A stretch of 64,000 nt of DNA from Tupaia tana (GCA_026018925.1 JAKSZU010000003.1:184667505-184731504); one strand, 5' to 3'. Shown: positions 11,640 through 22,999, numbered from the stretch's first letter. The notes: generated from the letters alone by a model not told the origin. Translations and numbers: made by a program.

Positions 11640-12915
11640 CCCCTTTGCAGATAAAATTTCTGATTTTGCCTTAAGTCATTGAAATTCCAAAGACATTTCT
11701 TATTGAAGCTTAATCTAGGCCATCCTTCCATTTGGTATACTCTCATCTCTGTATTTAGTCATGGCATAAATCCCGATTTTAATGCCCCCCCGAGGATTAT
11801 TCCATAAAGGAGATGACCTAGTGGTAAAGACTGACCTGACTAGCGGAACAACAAAGTGAGTAGGACACAGAGTCCTAGTGGCAAATGCAACTCAGTCTCA
11901 ACTCAGGCAAAGCCACCATGAGTTTTGGTGATAGCTCAATGCTAGGCCATCCAGATGGTGGCCAAGATTAAAGAGAAAAGGGCAGTGGTGCTGTGTGAGA
12001 TAAGTTCAGCAGTCCTTCGCCAGTCTAATAACTGGGTTGAGGTTCCTGTCCTCACTGAGGATAGACATAAATGAACAAAACAACAGGCTTGATATGGCAG
12101 CATTGTGAACACATCCCAGCACTTCAGAGCAATCTGTTTAGAAATAAGAGACAGGGCCTAAAACAGGTAACTATTTCTAAAGATTGAACTGATGGTGTGT
12201 AGCAATGGAAGATAAGTGTTTGCAAACAAATGTGTAGAGAAGGAAAGGAATGGAAAGCAAACAGACTACAGCTAATTCTAAGGACACTGGCTTTTGGCTG
12301 GCAAAGAGAAAACAAACAAAAAAACAAGGGGGCTGAGAGTCTCTAGTGGGTCTGAGTGGGCCAAGTAGTTCTCAGCAGCTCTCAGTGGGAAAAGAGAAGG
12401 AACACAGAGAGTGGCACTCTGTGACCGTCCTGAGACTGGGAGGTATGGCAGACACTGTCATCATCTCAGGGAAGGTGGAGTAAACTATCTTCCCACTCTC
12501 CCGGCCTAAACTGTGCCTTACTCTATCATTGCCCTTAGCCATTTTACCTTTTCTATTCTTACACGCTGTCCCTTCCCTTTGTGATTCAATGTATTCCTTA
12601 AGCAGCCAAAGTTTTTCAATTATTTCATGCACATTTTGCTTGATTTGAACTCAAATTGCCTTTCATTGTCTGCTCACAAACACTTTTCCAAACTCGAGCT
12701 GGTTAGGATCTCTAAATTCTCTTTTCTAGGCTTCTTAGCCTCGCCTGAGACACTACACAGGGATGATTAGTTCCACCACAAATGCGCTCTTCCTAGTTGG
12801 GCAGAATCCAAAATGCAACTCAGCAATTCTTTTAGTCTTCTCTAATTGACTCTCAATTATAATCCCTGCATTATAATTCTAACATCTGTTCCAAACTATC
12901 TTCATGCCCGAATTA
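11640..12915. other. Unassigned intergenic stretch
   Basis: About 1.3 kb, slightly less AT-rich than its surroundings. Two minus-strand open frames (12124-12327, 12372-12632) carry no recognisable domain. It could be an unrecognised old LTR or unique DNA. Confidence 0.45.
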
Positions 12916-12917
12916 CA

Positions 12918-13135
12918 ACCCATTCATTCATTCGATAAATAATATTTTTAGTATTTACTATATGCCAGACTCTGCAAGCTGGCATAGGGAAATGACAGTG
13001 AATGAGACATGCATGGCCCCTGCTCTCAGGTAGTTTAATGAGTGGGACAAACAAAAAGCCAAGCAACTAAGGTATATTGTTATTAGGGCAGTGTTAGAGT
13101 ACAGGTATGTAGAAAACCATTATCATAATTTGTTC
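12918..13135 (-). mobile_element. L2 LINE 3' fragment
   Basis: Plus-strand text ATTCATTCATTCGATAAA, TACTATATGCCAGAC, ATGACAGTGAATGAGACATG and GTGGGACAAACAAAAAG is the reverse complement of the L2 3' end. Confidence 0.7.
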
Positions 13136-13258
13136 CACTCCTGAGTCTCTTTTTTGAGTTAAAAGCTAGGAAAAAAAATTCTTTATTTTGTATCCTATTC
13201 CAGGATTTAAGCCTATGATCAAGGGTCACCAGTAATATCTATCAACAATTCAAGAGAG

Positions 13259-13531
13259 GGACCAGCAGTTAGCATAATGGCTATGTCGCTGGACTCCCAC
13301 GTAGTCGACCGCGGTTCGAGTCCCGGACCCGGTGGCTTAAACTCACGCCGGGCGCGTGTGCGTGCGTGCCCAAGATCTTGACAGGAGAATGGAGGAGAAG
13401 GGATTGCGGCGTGGCCATCCCCCCTGGGGGGTGATTTCTCGCTTTCTGTCTCTCTGTCTCTCTCTGTCCGTCTGGCGAGCGCACGGGCCCTATAGCAAAA
13501 AACCTCTCAAAAAAAAAAAAAAAAAAAAAAT
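13259..13531 (+). mobile_element. Young SINE-A copy, intact pol III boxes
   Basis: Best preserved copy: A-box-like TTAGCATAATGGC, B box GGTTCGAGTCC, CpG-rich CACGCCGGGCGCGTG, central block, CCCCCCTGGGGGG palindrome, CT tract, GCGAGCGCACGGGC and an A-tail of over 20 bases. TSD CAATTCAAGAGAG at 13246-13258 and 13532-13544. Confidence 0.97.
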
Positions 13532-13544
13532 CAATTCAAGAGAG

Positions 13545-13915
13545 ACTAGTTTGAAGGAAAAGCCGAATGGAATTTAGCCTGACAAGAGTAGGAGCCAGCA
13601 TTCAGTTAACAGCGACAGAACTGAACAGTGGTAGTTTGTAGTGTCCAGGAGAGGTGGTCTTTCTGTGACCAGCAATATTAGAGATAAGATCTTCTCAGCA
13701 ATAGGTGATACATTCAGACATTCTTTTCCTGTTGGCATAACATCTAAGCCTGATCCTCTAGTACTCTGCCCTGGTACATGGCTGGTTATCTGATATTCTT
13801 TAATAGGATTCTTTTCTGCTTAAGCTGTCTAACATTTTTGTTTGTTTATAGCTGGAAAACAAACATATATTAAAGAGCATTTGGGAACGTATACAAGAGA
13901 TATGTAACTTGAGTG
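13545..13915. other. Unassigned intergenic stretch
   Basis: No clear element; may hold further L2 decay product. Confidence 0.4.
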
Positions 13916-13919
13916 AGAA

Positions 13920-14385
13920 AAGCCTGGGCAGTAGTGCCTGGAGAAATCACCATGCAGGCTGAGATCTAAATGCAGGCAGGATTGACAAAATGGAGTGTGG
14001 GCAACACATTTTCAGGAAAAGGAGAGAGCTGAGAATTGAGGGAGCATGGCAAACGGATAGAATTCAGGATGACTAAGGAAAACAGTGAAGGCAATGAGGT
14101 GGACATGGAGACAGTGAAGAAAAAGGAAGCTGTATTAGTCTGATCATAAAAACTGAATAATAAGTTAGAATTTTTTCCCAAGAGCAATGGGGAGCTCATG
14201 AAATATTTTAGGTGGGATAGAGAAAAAAAATTATATGCACTTTTAGAAGATCACTTTGATTTCAGAAGGAAAAACGTATTAGAGATTACCAAGAACGTAG
14301 TCAGTGAGGATGTAGTGGTTTGGACTGAAATTGTGGGGGACTCTGAGAAAGGCAGAGCAGGAATAAAAGGAAAAAAATAAACTTA
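13920..14385 (-). mobile_element. L2-like fragment, antisense
   Basis: Text such as GAGCAATGGGGAGCTCATG followed by TTTTAGAAGATCACTTTGA matches the antisense L2 order. Diverged, so strand and family are moderately supported. Confidence 0.55.
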
Positions 14386-14469
14386 TTTGAGAAAATACTT
14401 TATAACCTAGTTTATGGATGACTAAATTATCTGACATGCACTCCCTAAGTGTCCTTACCACTTTGAGAT

Positions 14470-14995
14470 TTGTTCACTTGTTTTCAAGTATTTGTTGTTT
14501 CTTTTTCATGTGTGAGAGACTATTCCAGGCGTCAGGAGGATAATCAGTGAATGAGTAAGATGAGGCACCTGTTCTTATGGAACACAGAGGAGGCAAACAA
14601 TAAACAAACAAATACTAAGAAAAAGGGTTGGAATGAGTGTTTCATACTTAAAAATTAACACAGGTAGTAGGTATGATGAGGAATAACCCAGTGAGGCTCC
14701 CCCCCACACTAAAGGGTCAGAGAAAACCTTTTGCAGAGTATCTCATTTGAGCTGAGAATTAAGTTGTGGGAAATCAAAAGCCATTAAGAAGTTCTGGAAG
14801 GGAGCATTTGATGTACAGAGGAAAGTCAGGGAGGATGCCAATGGGGGAATGAATTTGTGTGTTTGAGGAACTGAAAGGAAACTAGCTGAGGCTGAAGAAA
14901 GGGGAGAGTGGAGTAGAGAAAAAAGGGGCTGGATGAAGAAACACATATAAGGCAGGTTATGTTATGGATGGTCTTAAAAGACAACTAAAAAATAA
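14470..14995 (-). mobile_element. L2 LINE 3' region, antisense
   Basis: The plus strand shows the long antisense L2 signature: a TGAGAGACTATTCCAGGCG-type start, ACAATAAACAAACAAATAC, TTTGAGCTGAGAATTAAG, TGTTTGAGGAACTGAAAGG, GGAGAGTGGAGTAGAG, ending in GGTCTTAAAAG. No ORF. Confidence 0.75.
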
Positions 14996-15139
14996 AATTT
15001 TAAGTACAATATTGCTGTATTTTCTTCCATTCTCCCACTAGCTTCTGATTTAGGGCAGAAAATTACCTTTTATCTAAACCCTACTATATACTTTTTTAAA
15101 CAAATCATTCCAGTCTTTCTAGTCTTTCTCTATAAATTA

Positions 15140-15235
15140 CACACATATTCAAATTATTTGTTCAATAAATATTTACTGAGCATCTACCTGCTATGTGCCA
15201 GATTCTGTGTTCTATTACTAAAGCAACGTCCTTGC
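15140..15235 (-). mobile_element. L2/MIR 3' tip, antisense
   Basis: TTCAATAAATATTTACTGAG and CTATGTGCCAGATTCTGTG are the reverse complement of the shared MIR/L2 3' end. Confidence 0.7.
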
Positions 15236-16300
15236 CTCTTATTCTGCAATCCTTTGATACAAATTCCATCTCATACCTTTTTCAATACTGTGCTCTTTTT
15301 ACATTACCTTACCCTTTTACACAAACTTCTCCATGCATGTTTATCAGTAGAAACCTACTTGCCGAATCCTGGGGCTTCTCCTCAGTGTCGTCCGCTGACT
15401 TGTCTACATCAATTGACAGTATCGATTATTGTGTGCTGAACGTCGCCTCTCTTAGCTTCTAGGCCTGAATGTTCTCCCTTTGCTTCCTCTCTGTGTTATC
15501 AGTCTCATTCATTGCCTTCTTTTCTTCAATATGCCTGGAAATTTGGACTTTTCAGAATTTTCAATCCTAGACCTGTTTCTGTGATGTGTTCCATACATTC
15601 TTTTTTCCTTAAGAGGAAAAAAAAAAAAAATCTCAGTTCTATCTATAGCCTTGGGCTACCACTTCAGAAAGGATTCACTATTATTTTTTATTAGAATAGT
15701 CCATCAGGTCCTTGAATTCAAAATCTTTCGGTTAAAACTTTCTTTCTTACCCCTGAATCTTATAATCTTCCTTTATTTTCCTAATCTCATTTCATTTTTA
15801 TTATAACTTCCTTTTTGGAACTTCACTTTCTGTTCTAAACTATTATCATAGACCTCATTCCCCTTTCCTGCATTTTTTTTTCTTTTTCTGCATGTTGCTG
15901 GCAAAATTAAATTTCCTAAAAAACACATTCTATTCAGTCATTTTTCCTGCTAAATAGACAGTATCCTAATGTGACATTTGAAACTATCCATGATCCCTTT
16001 ATACTTTGCTGTTCTAATTTTGTCTCCACTGTTCTTTAGACATCTTCTGATCTCATCAATCTCAGTTTCTCATTATTCTTAAAAGAAAAGTAACACTTTC
16101 CACCAGTTTTACTCAACACGGGGGCACTCTTTCTTATTTTCCTTTTTTTGTATTCCTATTGAAAAATTTACTGATTTTTTCAAAGCCTGGTTCAAACATT
16201 TCCACCCATTTGAAACTGTTCTAAGTGACAAATACCCCAGTCCCCTACAACCCAAATCAGGACCTCAGTTACTCAAGAGACATTTTTAGGCTCCAGCTAT
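15236..16300 (+). mobile_element. Decayed L2-like LINE stretch
   Basis: Pyrimidine-rich text with GACAGTATCGATTATTGTG and TCAATCCTAGACCTGTTTC resembles the coding-strand L2 reverse-transcriptase region (…DTVDH… and …VLGPL… codons). The later CATTTGAAACTATCCATGATC fits the L2 3' region. No open frame survives; boundaries are loose. Confidence 0.5.
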
Positions 16301-16363
16301 CATAGATACTGTTTGAGGAGCAATTGTGAATAACATAAAGTCTTCATTCTAAAAGCTTTCATC

Positions 16364-16367
<4 letters not shown>

Positions 16368-16407
<40 letters not shown>

Positions 16408-16435
16408 TGGAGAGAGAGAGAGAGAAAGAGAGAGA
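16368..16435. repeat. (TG)n-(AG)n microsatellite
   Basis: TG run at 16368-16405, then after TTGG an AG run at about 16411-16435. Confidence 0.95.
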
Positions 16436-16576
16436 ACCTATTAACATATACAATATTTTCAACTATAATAACAGTGTGAGTGCCAGAGAGATAAGTAAAG
16501 GTATAGAAACTGACAGAATCTGCTTTTCTAGATAAGAAGTTTAAGAAAAGCTTCTCTGAAGAGTTGATTATTTTTT

Positions 16577-16736
16577 CATCTTTCCTTCCTTCCTTCTCCC
16601 TTCCTTCCTTCCTTCCTTCCTTCCTTCCTTCCTTCCTTCCTTCCCTCCCTCCCTCCCTCCCTCCCTCCCTCCCTCCCTCCCTCCTTCCTTCCTTCCTTCC
16701 TTCCTTCCTTCCTTCCTTCCTTCCTTCCTTCTTTCT

Positions 16737-16797
<61 letters not shown>

Positions 16798-16841
16798 TTC
16801 TCTTTCTTCTCTCTCTCTTTTCTTTTCTTCTTCTTTCTTCA
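16577..16841. repeat. Polypyrimidine tract (CCTT)n(CCCT)n(CCTT)n(CT)n
   Basis: About 265 bp of almost pure C/T on the plus strand. A CCTT block (about 16581-16640), a CCCT block (16641-16683) and a second CCTT block (16684-16730) are followed by CT and CTTT runs. The first three blocks are symmetric around the CCCT core. It likely grew from the CT-rich part of the adjoining minus-strand SINE-B. Long low-complexity frames across it are not proteins. Confidence 0.97.
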
Positions 16842-17003
16842 GAGAGAAAGAGTGAGCTAGCGGGCATCCCCAAGAGGTCTTCATACCAGACTCAGCAGCC
16901 TGGATATCACATGTACCTGGTAGGCCTGGGGAAGTTCTAGAACACAAACCCAGGACCTTTCCCATGTGAGTTCAGTTTACACTGTGCTGCATCATCACCA
17001 AGC
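16842..17003 (-). mobile_element. SINE-B copy
   Basis: On the minus strand GGCTTGGTGATGATGCAGC, GGTCCTGGGTTTGTGTTC (B-box-like) and CTCTTGGGGATGCCCGC parallel the SINE-B copy at 10386-10622. Its 3' side merges into the polypyrimidine tract. Confidence 0.65.
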
Positions 17004-17019
17004 CTTTGCAGATTTTCTG

Positions 17020-17255
17020 TTTGGGAGGAAGTTGAGAGAAGCGACTGAGCAAATCATCCAGACTCTTGTAGGCTATGGTAAAATGTATGCTAGGAGCCAT
17101 TGGAAAACTGTGAACAAAGGAGTGACATGATCTGACTTAGATCTTAACAGAATCATTCTGGCTGCTGCATGTGCTATATTGTGGGTAGCCAAGAGTGTAG
17201 ACAGTTTGATGAGTTAAGAGGTTATTACAGTAAACCAGGCAGGAGATAGTAGTGG
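17020..17255 (-). mobile_element. L2 LINE fragment, antisense
   Basis: Clear antisense L2 text: TAGGAGCCATTGGAAAAC, GGAGTGACATGATCTGACTT, AATCATTCTGGCTGCTGC and TTACAGTAAACCAGGCAGG. Possibly the continuation of the 14.5-kb fragment, displaced by later events. Confidence 0.8.
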
Positions 17256-17635
17256 ACTCTCATGGTGGCATCAACTCCCCCTACATACATAGCACCCATC
17301 CTAACACATAAAAAAATGAACCTTTCATTTTGAGTATTTGTCTCCAAAGATGTTACCCATTCCTCAGCAGGGGCCATAGCTGATCTACTTCCAGAGTGCC
17401 TAGCACTGAGCTTCACACACAGATGAATAGGCCCAGCTATATTTATCATTCTCTTTCTAGCTATTTCATATTCTCAGAAATAACTCTATTTAAACTCAGT
17501 TATTTTCCTTGTTAGGGTACTTAATGTCAGTTCCTACAAACTTTTCTTCTAGGTCTTAATTTACCACCTTTTAGCTGTCTTCATGTCTCTTGTTTGAACT
17601 TCAGTGTAGTTAGCTACCATTAAAATTATTAAGTG
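17256..17635. other. Unassigned intergenic stretch
   Basis: Nothing recognised. Confidence 0.45.
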
Positions 17636-17638
17636 AGA

Positions 17639-17897
17639 GACCAGCAGATGGCATAATGGTTACATCACTGGACTCTCATGTAGTTGACCGTGGTTTGAGT
17701 CCCAGACCCGGTGGCTTAAAACTCATGCCAGGCGCACGTGTGTGTGCACCCAAGATCCCAAGAATAGAATGGAGGAGAAGGGGTTGCAGTGTGGCCATCC
17801 CCCATAGGGGGTGATTTCTCACTTTCTGGCTCTCTGTCTCTTTGTCTCTCTAGAGTGTGCACACACCCTATAGCAAAAATGTCTCTAAAAGAAAAAA
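17639..17897 (+). mobile_element. SINE-A copy
   Basis: Full-length: GAGACCAGCAGATGGC head, GTAGTTGACCGTGGTTTGAG, central block, CT tract and AAAAGAAAAAAG tail. The flanks TTATTAAGTGAG and TTATTAAATGAA look like a TSD. Confidence 0.93.
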
Positions 17898-18122
17898 GTT
17901 ATTAAATGAAAATCTTCAGAAAATATGTCAGCAGTCTTAGGTACACACATGTGAAATTCCTTTATAAACAAACTCAAAGTTTTCATATTGTTTTTAGGAG
18001 GATTTTACTAGGATAAATATTCTATTAAAATACTATTGTATAATTAAATCACCCAGGAACTGAGGTGGAATGATTTGCAACCATGACAATAAAGAATTAG
18101 CTAGTCTGAAGTAATGCTTGAG

Positions 18123-18225
18123 GGGCTAGCAGATAGCATGGAGGTTAAGGTGCTGGACTCCCACATGGCTGACCACAGTTTGAGTCCTAGACCTGGTGGC
18201 TTGAAAATCACACCAGGTGTGGTGA
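18123..18225 (+). mobile_element. SINE-A, 3'-truncated fragment
   Basis: Only the tRNA-like head and the start of the body (to CACACCAGGTGTGG) are present. Central block, CT tract and tail are lost, which points to a post-insertion deletion. Confidence 0.82.
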
Positions 18226-18368
18226 ATTTTGAAGCAAAAAGAAGTAGCTTTGATAATGATGAGCTATGACATTAACCTCTCTTTTTTTTTTTTTCAGTTT
18301 TTCTATTTACAACTCTAAGACTACTATTGTAAGGAAATCATAAGGTGGTGTGTTTATGGAACTTAATT

Positions 18369-18624
18369 TTTTTTTTTAGAGAGATATTTTTGCTATAGGG
18401 CATATGCATGTGCATTTGCCAGAGAGACAGAGAAAGAAAGCACAAAAAACACCCCCTAGGGAGGATGACCACACTGTAATCCCCTCTCCTCCATTCTTCT
18501 CTTGGGATCTTGGGCACGCACATAAACACACCTGGCATGAGTTTTAAACCTCCAGGTCTGGGACTCGAACCACGGTTGACTATATGGGAGTCTAGCAATG
18601 TAATCATCATGCCATCTGCTTGTC
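18369..18624 (-). mobile_element. SINE-A copy with TSD
   Basis: Minus-strand copy with T-run tail and the full body. Flanked by AACTTAATT (18360-18368 and about 18628-18636). Confidence 0.92.
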
Positions 18625-18636
18625 TATAACTTAATT

Positions 18637-19784
18637 GTTTTAAGGTTTATTATGTATCTACTCTTAAGTGGAAAACAAAGACTAACATGTTTCTCTCAAT
18701 TTTATTAACATGTAATGTGAAGAAAGTCTGTAGAAAGCTGCTGCAGTTTTCCTTTTTTTTTTTTTTGCCCCAGAGCACAGTTACTATGTTAGAAGAATGG
18801 GGTAGAAGCATTATTATTAGGTGTAGGAAATATAAAAGGCATTGATATTTGTCTTCATAATGCTTATTCTTTCCTTCTTCTGACTGACTTTAAAATTAGT
18901 TTGATTATAGAATGGTCCTATAGGGTTAATCAAGAGTGATTTTGTCTATTAAAGTAGTAAAGGTGAAAATAAATAGCACGAAGATGGCTCCTACCTAGAA
19001 TTATGCTTACAGACTGGCAGGGGCCTGACTCGGTAGTACTACACTATCCCACTCTGTGAGTGCAGTGTCTTAGAATAATGCTATGGAATGTGTACCTAGT
19101 GTTCTAATTAAAGCCCATGGCCATTCATCTATCTAATGGCAGCAATGCCCTCCAGGATACTTCAAGTCCAAATGTACCATTCTTCTTTTGACTGAGCAAG
19201 GGACTTTAAAACCACCTGGCTTCTTGCCAAGACCCGAAGTGAAAAATTTACTGACTGTGATATCACACTAGAAACAGCATTACAGGATGAAAAATTGAAG
19301 AGGACAGGCAGAGAAGTGAGATTTTCTATCAGGTTTCTGGAGGTACAGCTTATAAGGTTTGGGCATTAGCTGTCATAATACCTAATTTTCTTCACAAATT
19401 AATAGAAGGCATCTGTTAATAAGGAAAGACTTTCTAAAATACGCTAAAACCCTTGAGCTCCCAAGCTAAAAGAAAGATGAAGCTTTAAAGAGGCAGACAC
19501 AGTTATTGGGTATGCTTTTTCGTGCATTTCAACTCTGAAGCCTGGGGAGCTTCATCCAAAAATAATCAGGGATAGGAACTCAGTCAATCCAAGGATGAAT
19601 TTACTTAAAATATTCAATGTTAGCGTGGAAGTCTCCAGATGACATAGATAATAAGTACATAGATGCTATTTTCCTTTAGTGCATATCTTGTTCATTTGAT
19701 TAGTTTAGGTCTTATGTGCAGATGGGCTGGAAAAAAAACATAGAAAGTATTTTTTTGACCTAAACCAAAAGATATTATCATCAT
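18637..19784. other. Unassigned intergenic stretch
   Basis: About 1.1 kb with no recognisable element or exon. Confidence 0.5.
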
Positions 19785-20015
19785 GATAATTCATCACAAC
19801 TACCACTTATTTAATTACTGGCTATGTACTAGGCTCTATTATAAGTGATTTATACACATAAGCTTACTTAATCCTCAAAATCTTATGGGATAGGTGCTAT
19901 TTATCTCCATTTAAAAATATATAACTGAGGTCAAGAGAGGTTAGGACAACCTTATCCATGTCATGTATTTAGGGCATGAAAGGGCAGGATTTCAAAATAT
20001 CATCCTTGCTCTCTG
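19785..20015 (-). mobile_element. MIR SINE, nearly complete
   Basis: Reverse-complement MIR text: ACTGGCTATGTACTAGGCTC, TAAGCTTACTTAATCCTC, GGTGCTATTTATCTCCATTT, CTGAGGTCAAGAGAGGTTAG, ending in the decayed head GGGCAGGATTTCAAAAT. Confidence 0.82.
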
Positions 20016-20164
20016 GTCAAAAATTTTAAAAACATGTATTACTGACTCTTTCAATATTTGAATGAATACATTAGGCCATGAGTGCTCCCATTTTTATCTC
20101 ACAGAATAAATATATTTGAATTAAATATGTAATGTATTACGTTAGGCAATGATATAATATTAGT

Positions 20165-20470
20165 AATGCACTCTTAAATCAACTTAAAAACTGGACAGCC
20201 ACCCCCATACTTATACAATTACTACCGCAGAATGTTTTATGCTTTGCACAACACTTAATTGCTTTAAAACCTTGCCTTACTACATCAATCAATCCAAAGA
20301 CTTCACCCCATTTCTAATATCTCCTTTCTAATGACCTCCTGTGTCTAACCCATAAGAAATAAAAACCATGTATTTATTTCTTCTACTGAGACTCTACTTC
20401 AGAATTGCCTCAGTGGTGTTTGTCCTTGCTGAAGTAAGTCAATAAAACTCACTTTACTTATATTGTAACA
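20165..20470 (+). mobile_element. Possible old LTR remnant
   Basis: The end GAAGTAAGTCAATAAAACTC followed by ACTTTACTTATATTGTAAC resembles an LTR polyadenylation/U5 region. A similar ending occurs at about 26524-26561. Family not recognised. Confidence 0.35.
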
Positions 20471-20739
20471 GATTTTTTTTATTTATGGAGGGAGCTTTCT
20501 GTAATTTAGAGATGCAAGATTCAGCTGAGACCTCTCTCATCTTGGTCTTCATATGCAGACCAAATCCTTCAAGGACTTTTGCACCTGCTCAGCTCAAGGT
20601 TCCTGGCACTCAGTGGGAGAGGTGAGTTGCAAGCTCAGACTGAGCTCTGATTTTGTTGATGTTCTTGAATACTGAGTTTATGTGTCTGGGAAAATCAGAT
20701 TAATCTGTTTCATTCTTTGTTCCAACTAGTCTCTATTAG

Positions 20740-21240
20740 TGATAGGCAGGACCTAAATTGGCTTCAATGATCCCACCACAGATATTTTGTGGGCTGTATG
20801 TGGTCTGTACCTGCTGACATGAATCTAATTAATAGAGTATGGTAAAAATAATAGGATGTCGTTTTCAAGATTAGGTAAAAAAATTATGACTACTTTGGTT
20901 TGTTTTGAGAAAGGATTCTCTTTCTTACTCAGTTCTCACTGAAGCCAGCTGCCATATTGCAAGCTTCTTTGAGAAGAGATCCAGGTGGCAAGCAATTGAT
21001 GTCTCCAGCTAACCTATCAGTAAAGACCTAAGGCTGCCAACAGCCAGATAAGTGAGTGTGGAAGTAGGTCCTTTCCCAGTTGCGCTTTGAAGAAACTGTG
21101 GCGCCAAGGGGGAACCTGGATCACAGGCACCCAACTAGCTGCACTTGTTCTGATAACCCACAAAAACTGTTGTTTTGGACTGCTGATTTTGTTGAGTAAT
21201 TAGTTACGTATTAATAGAAAAATAATACAGATGTTGGTAC
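20740..21240 (+). mobile_element. MLT1-type (MaLR) 5' LTR
   Basis: Diagnostic MLT1 order: TTCAAGATTAGGT, GAAGCCAGCTGCCATATTGC, GAGAAGAGATCCAGGTGGC, GGCTGCCAACAGCCA, CCCACAAAAACTGTTG, ending GTTACGTATTAATAG...AATACAG. The 5' boundary is approximate. Non-autonomous and long inactive. Confidence 0.85.
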
Positions 21241-22134
21241 CTGAAAGTGTAGTGCTGCCATAATAAATGTAAATCTTTAAATGTGAGAGTGGTTTTGGAA
21301 CTGGATGGTAGGCTTTGAGGAGAATATTGGTGAACATCTAAAGTGACTTGAACTTACTGTTAATAGAAAGATGGAGATACCACTAGTGAGGCCTCTAAAG
21401 GAAATGAAGAGTATTGGAAACTAAAGGAAAGAGTGTGAAACTTCTTTATAACACAGTAATAGGGATCTTGGCAACACTATTGTTCACAGCACATTGGAAA
21501 GTAGAAAACGTGACTCATGAACTGGATTATCTAGCTGAGACAGCTTCTAGCAAAGTGTGGAAGGTACTACCTGCTTTCTTCTTGTTATAATAAAATGGGA
21601 AGGAGAAAGATATAATCAAGAGGAGGAAAGTTAAATGAAAAAGTCCAGAACTTGTGCTTTTTGGAAATTCTCAACTTATTGAAGATAGCAGGTGATATTA
21701 AAATTAAGAAATGTATTCTGTGAAAAAATCTAGACTTTGCCAGGAACATGACGTGGAGATGACACCAAGGGAGTGATTCGATAGTCTTTTGTTAACTCAG
21801 GTTAAAGGAGATGCCCTAGAGTACTATTCAGTTACACAAAAGGCTCTCTAGAGCGATTTAGTGTGTGTCTCACAGATCACCTTAATTAAAAAAAGAAGAA
21901 AAAAAATCTTGAAGTGATTTATAAGTGAGATTTTTGTCTACTAGAGTTAGCCCCAGTGAGAGTCACAGAAAGCTCATAATTTTAAGAATGAATTATATCA
22001 ACATGAACGCAACCTGTTTGGGCTGAAATGAACAAACATAGTATAAACAAATAGAAGTGCTTGGACCCCCAAAATTTTACTAGAAGGAGGCATACCAAGG
22101 AAAATATTCAGTTGAAAACATCTACTAGCCTTCA

Positions 22135-22168
<34 letters not shown>

Positions 22169-22545
22169 GAATGACACAGAAAGAGGAACAAAAAACCTAG
22201 AGGATGAAACGGAGATCTGAGATTTCAAACGTTTGTCAGGCTGGATTGCAGAATTGCTATATACTGGTGACTCCTTTGTGACTCCCATTATTCCTTGTTT
22301 TAGAACAGGAATGCACTGAATTATCTTAGGTATGTTCTACATTGTATTTTGGATATGGGTGAGGGGCACGTGACTTGTCTCCTTAATCTTACAGCTTGAG
22401 AGAGTAGATCTACCTATACTAGACTTGATCTAGATGGTAAGATTCTGCACTTTAAACTGATGCTGTAATGGGATGAAGACTTTGGGAGCCTTGGAAGGGA
22501 GTGTATTTTTCATGTGAAAGATATGAATCATTGAGACGAGAGGGA
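21241..22545 (+). mobile_element. MLT1 (MaLR) internal region
   Basis: Begins TTGGTACCTGAAAGTGTAGT right after the LTR, then GTGGTTTTGGAACTGGATGG, AGGAAATGAAGAGTATTGG and TAAAATGGGAAGGAG. Near the end it has AAGACTTTGGGAGCCTTGG. It fits the MaLR internal sequence and has no surviving gag-like frame. A 31-base A-run lies at 22136-22166. Confidence 0.82.
22136..22166. repeat. A31 homopolymer
   Basis: Uninterrupted A-run inside the MLT1 internal region with no SINE body attached. Either an expanded A-tract or the tail of an otherwise lost insertion. Confidence 0.95.
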
Positions 22546-22972
22546 TAATAGAAAGAAGCCGGTCATGTGAGCCTAATCCTATCTCTTGGTGTTTACTCTC
22601 TGTGTAATTTCTCCTGCTGAGTATGGGCTGACTAGGTGATTTGTTTCTGGTTGATAAAATGTAACAAAAATGATGGATATCGCTTTTGAGATTAGGTAAC
22701 AGAAAACCCATGGCTTCAGTCTTGGGTATTTTTTTTTTTTTCACTCTCTTATTCATTACCTTGTGAAAGCCAGCTGCCATATTGTAAGCTTTTCTATGGA
22801 GAGGTTCATGAGACAAAGAACAGATGTCTCTGGATAATAGCCATTGAGACCTGTAGCTTACTTAATAGTCTTGTAAGTGAGCGTCAAAATTGATTCTCTG
22901 CAAGTCAAGCCTTAAGATACCTTCAGCCCTTGTTGACAGCTTAATTGCAACCTTCTAAGTCACTTACCAAGC
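22546..22972 (+). mobile_element. MLT1-type (MaLR) 3' LTR
   Basis: Second copy of the LTR features seen at 20.8-21.2 kb: TTTGAGATTAGGTAACAG, GAAAGCCAGCTGCCATATTG and ATGGAGAGGTTCATGAGAC. Its 3' end is decayed. With the 5' LTR and internal region this forms an ancient, complete-looking MaLR element of about 2.2 kb. Confidence 0.8.
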
Positions 22973-22999
22973 CATCCTCAGATTACTAATTCACAGAAA

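Noticed and set aside
13259-13330. Possible functional tRNA gene
   Set aside because: A- and B-box-like elements belong to the SINE head; no full cloverleaf with a paired acceptor stem, and the body plus A-tail and TSD show it is a SINE.
16564-16965. Long frames rich in Pro-Ser-Leu or in Arg-Glu-Gly-Lys
   Set aside because: They are translations of the polypyrimidine repeat and its complement, not proteins.
22430-22816. 128-codon minus-strand frame
   Set aside because: Antisense of the MLT1 internal region and LTR.
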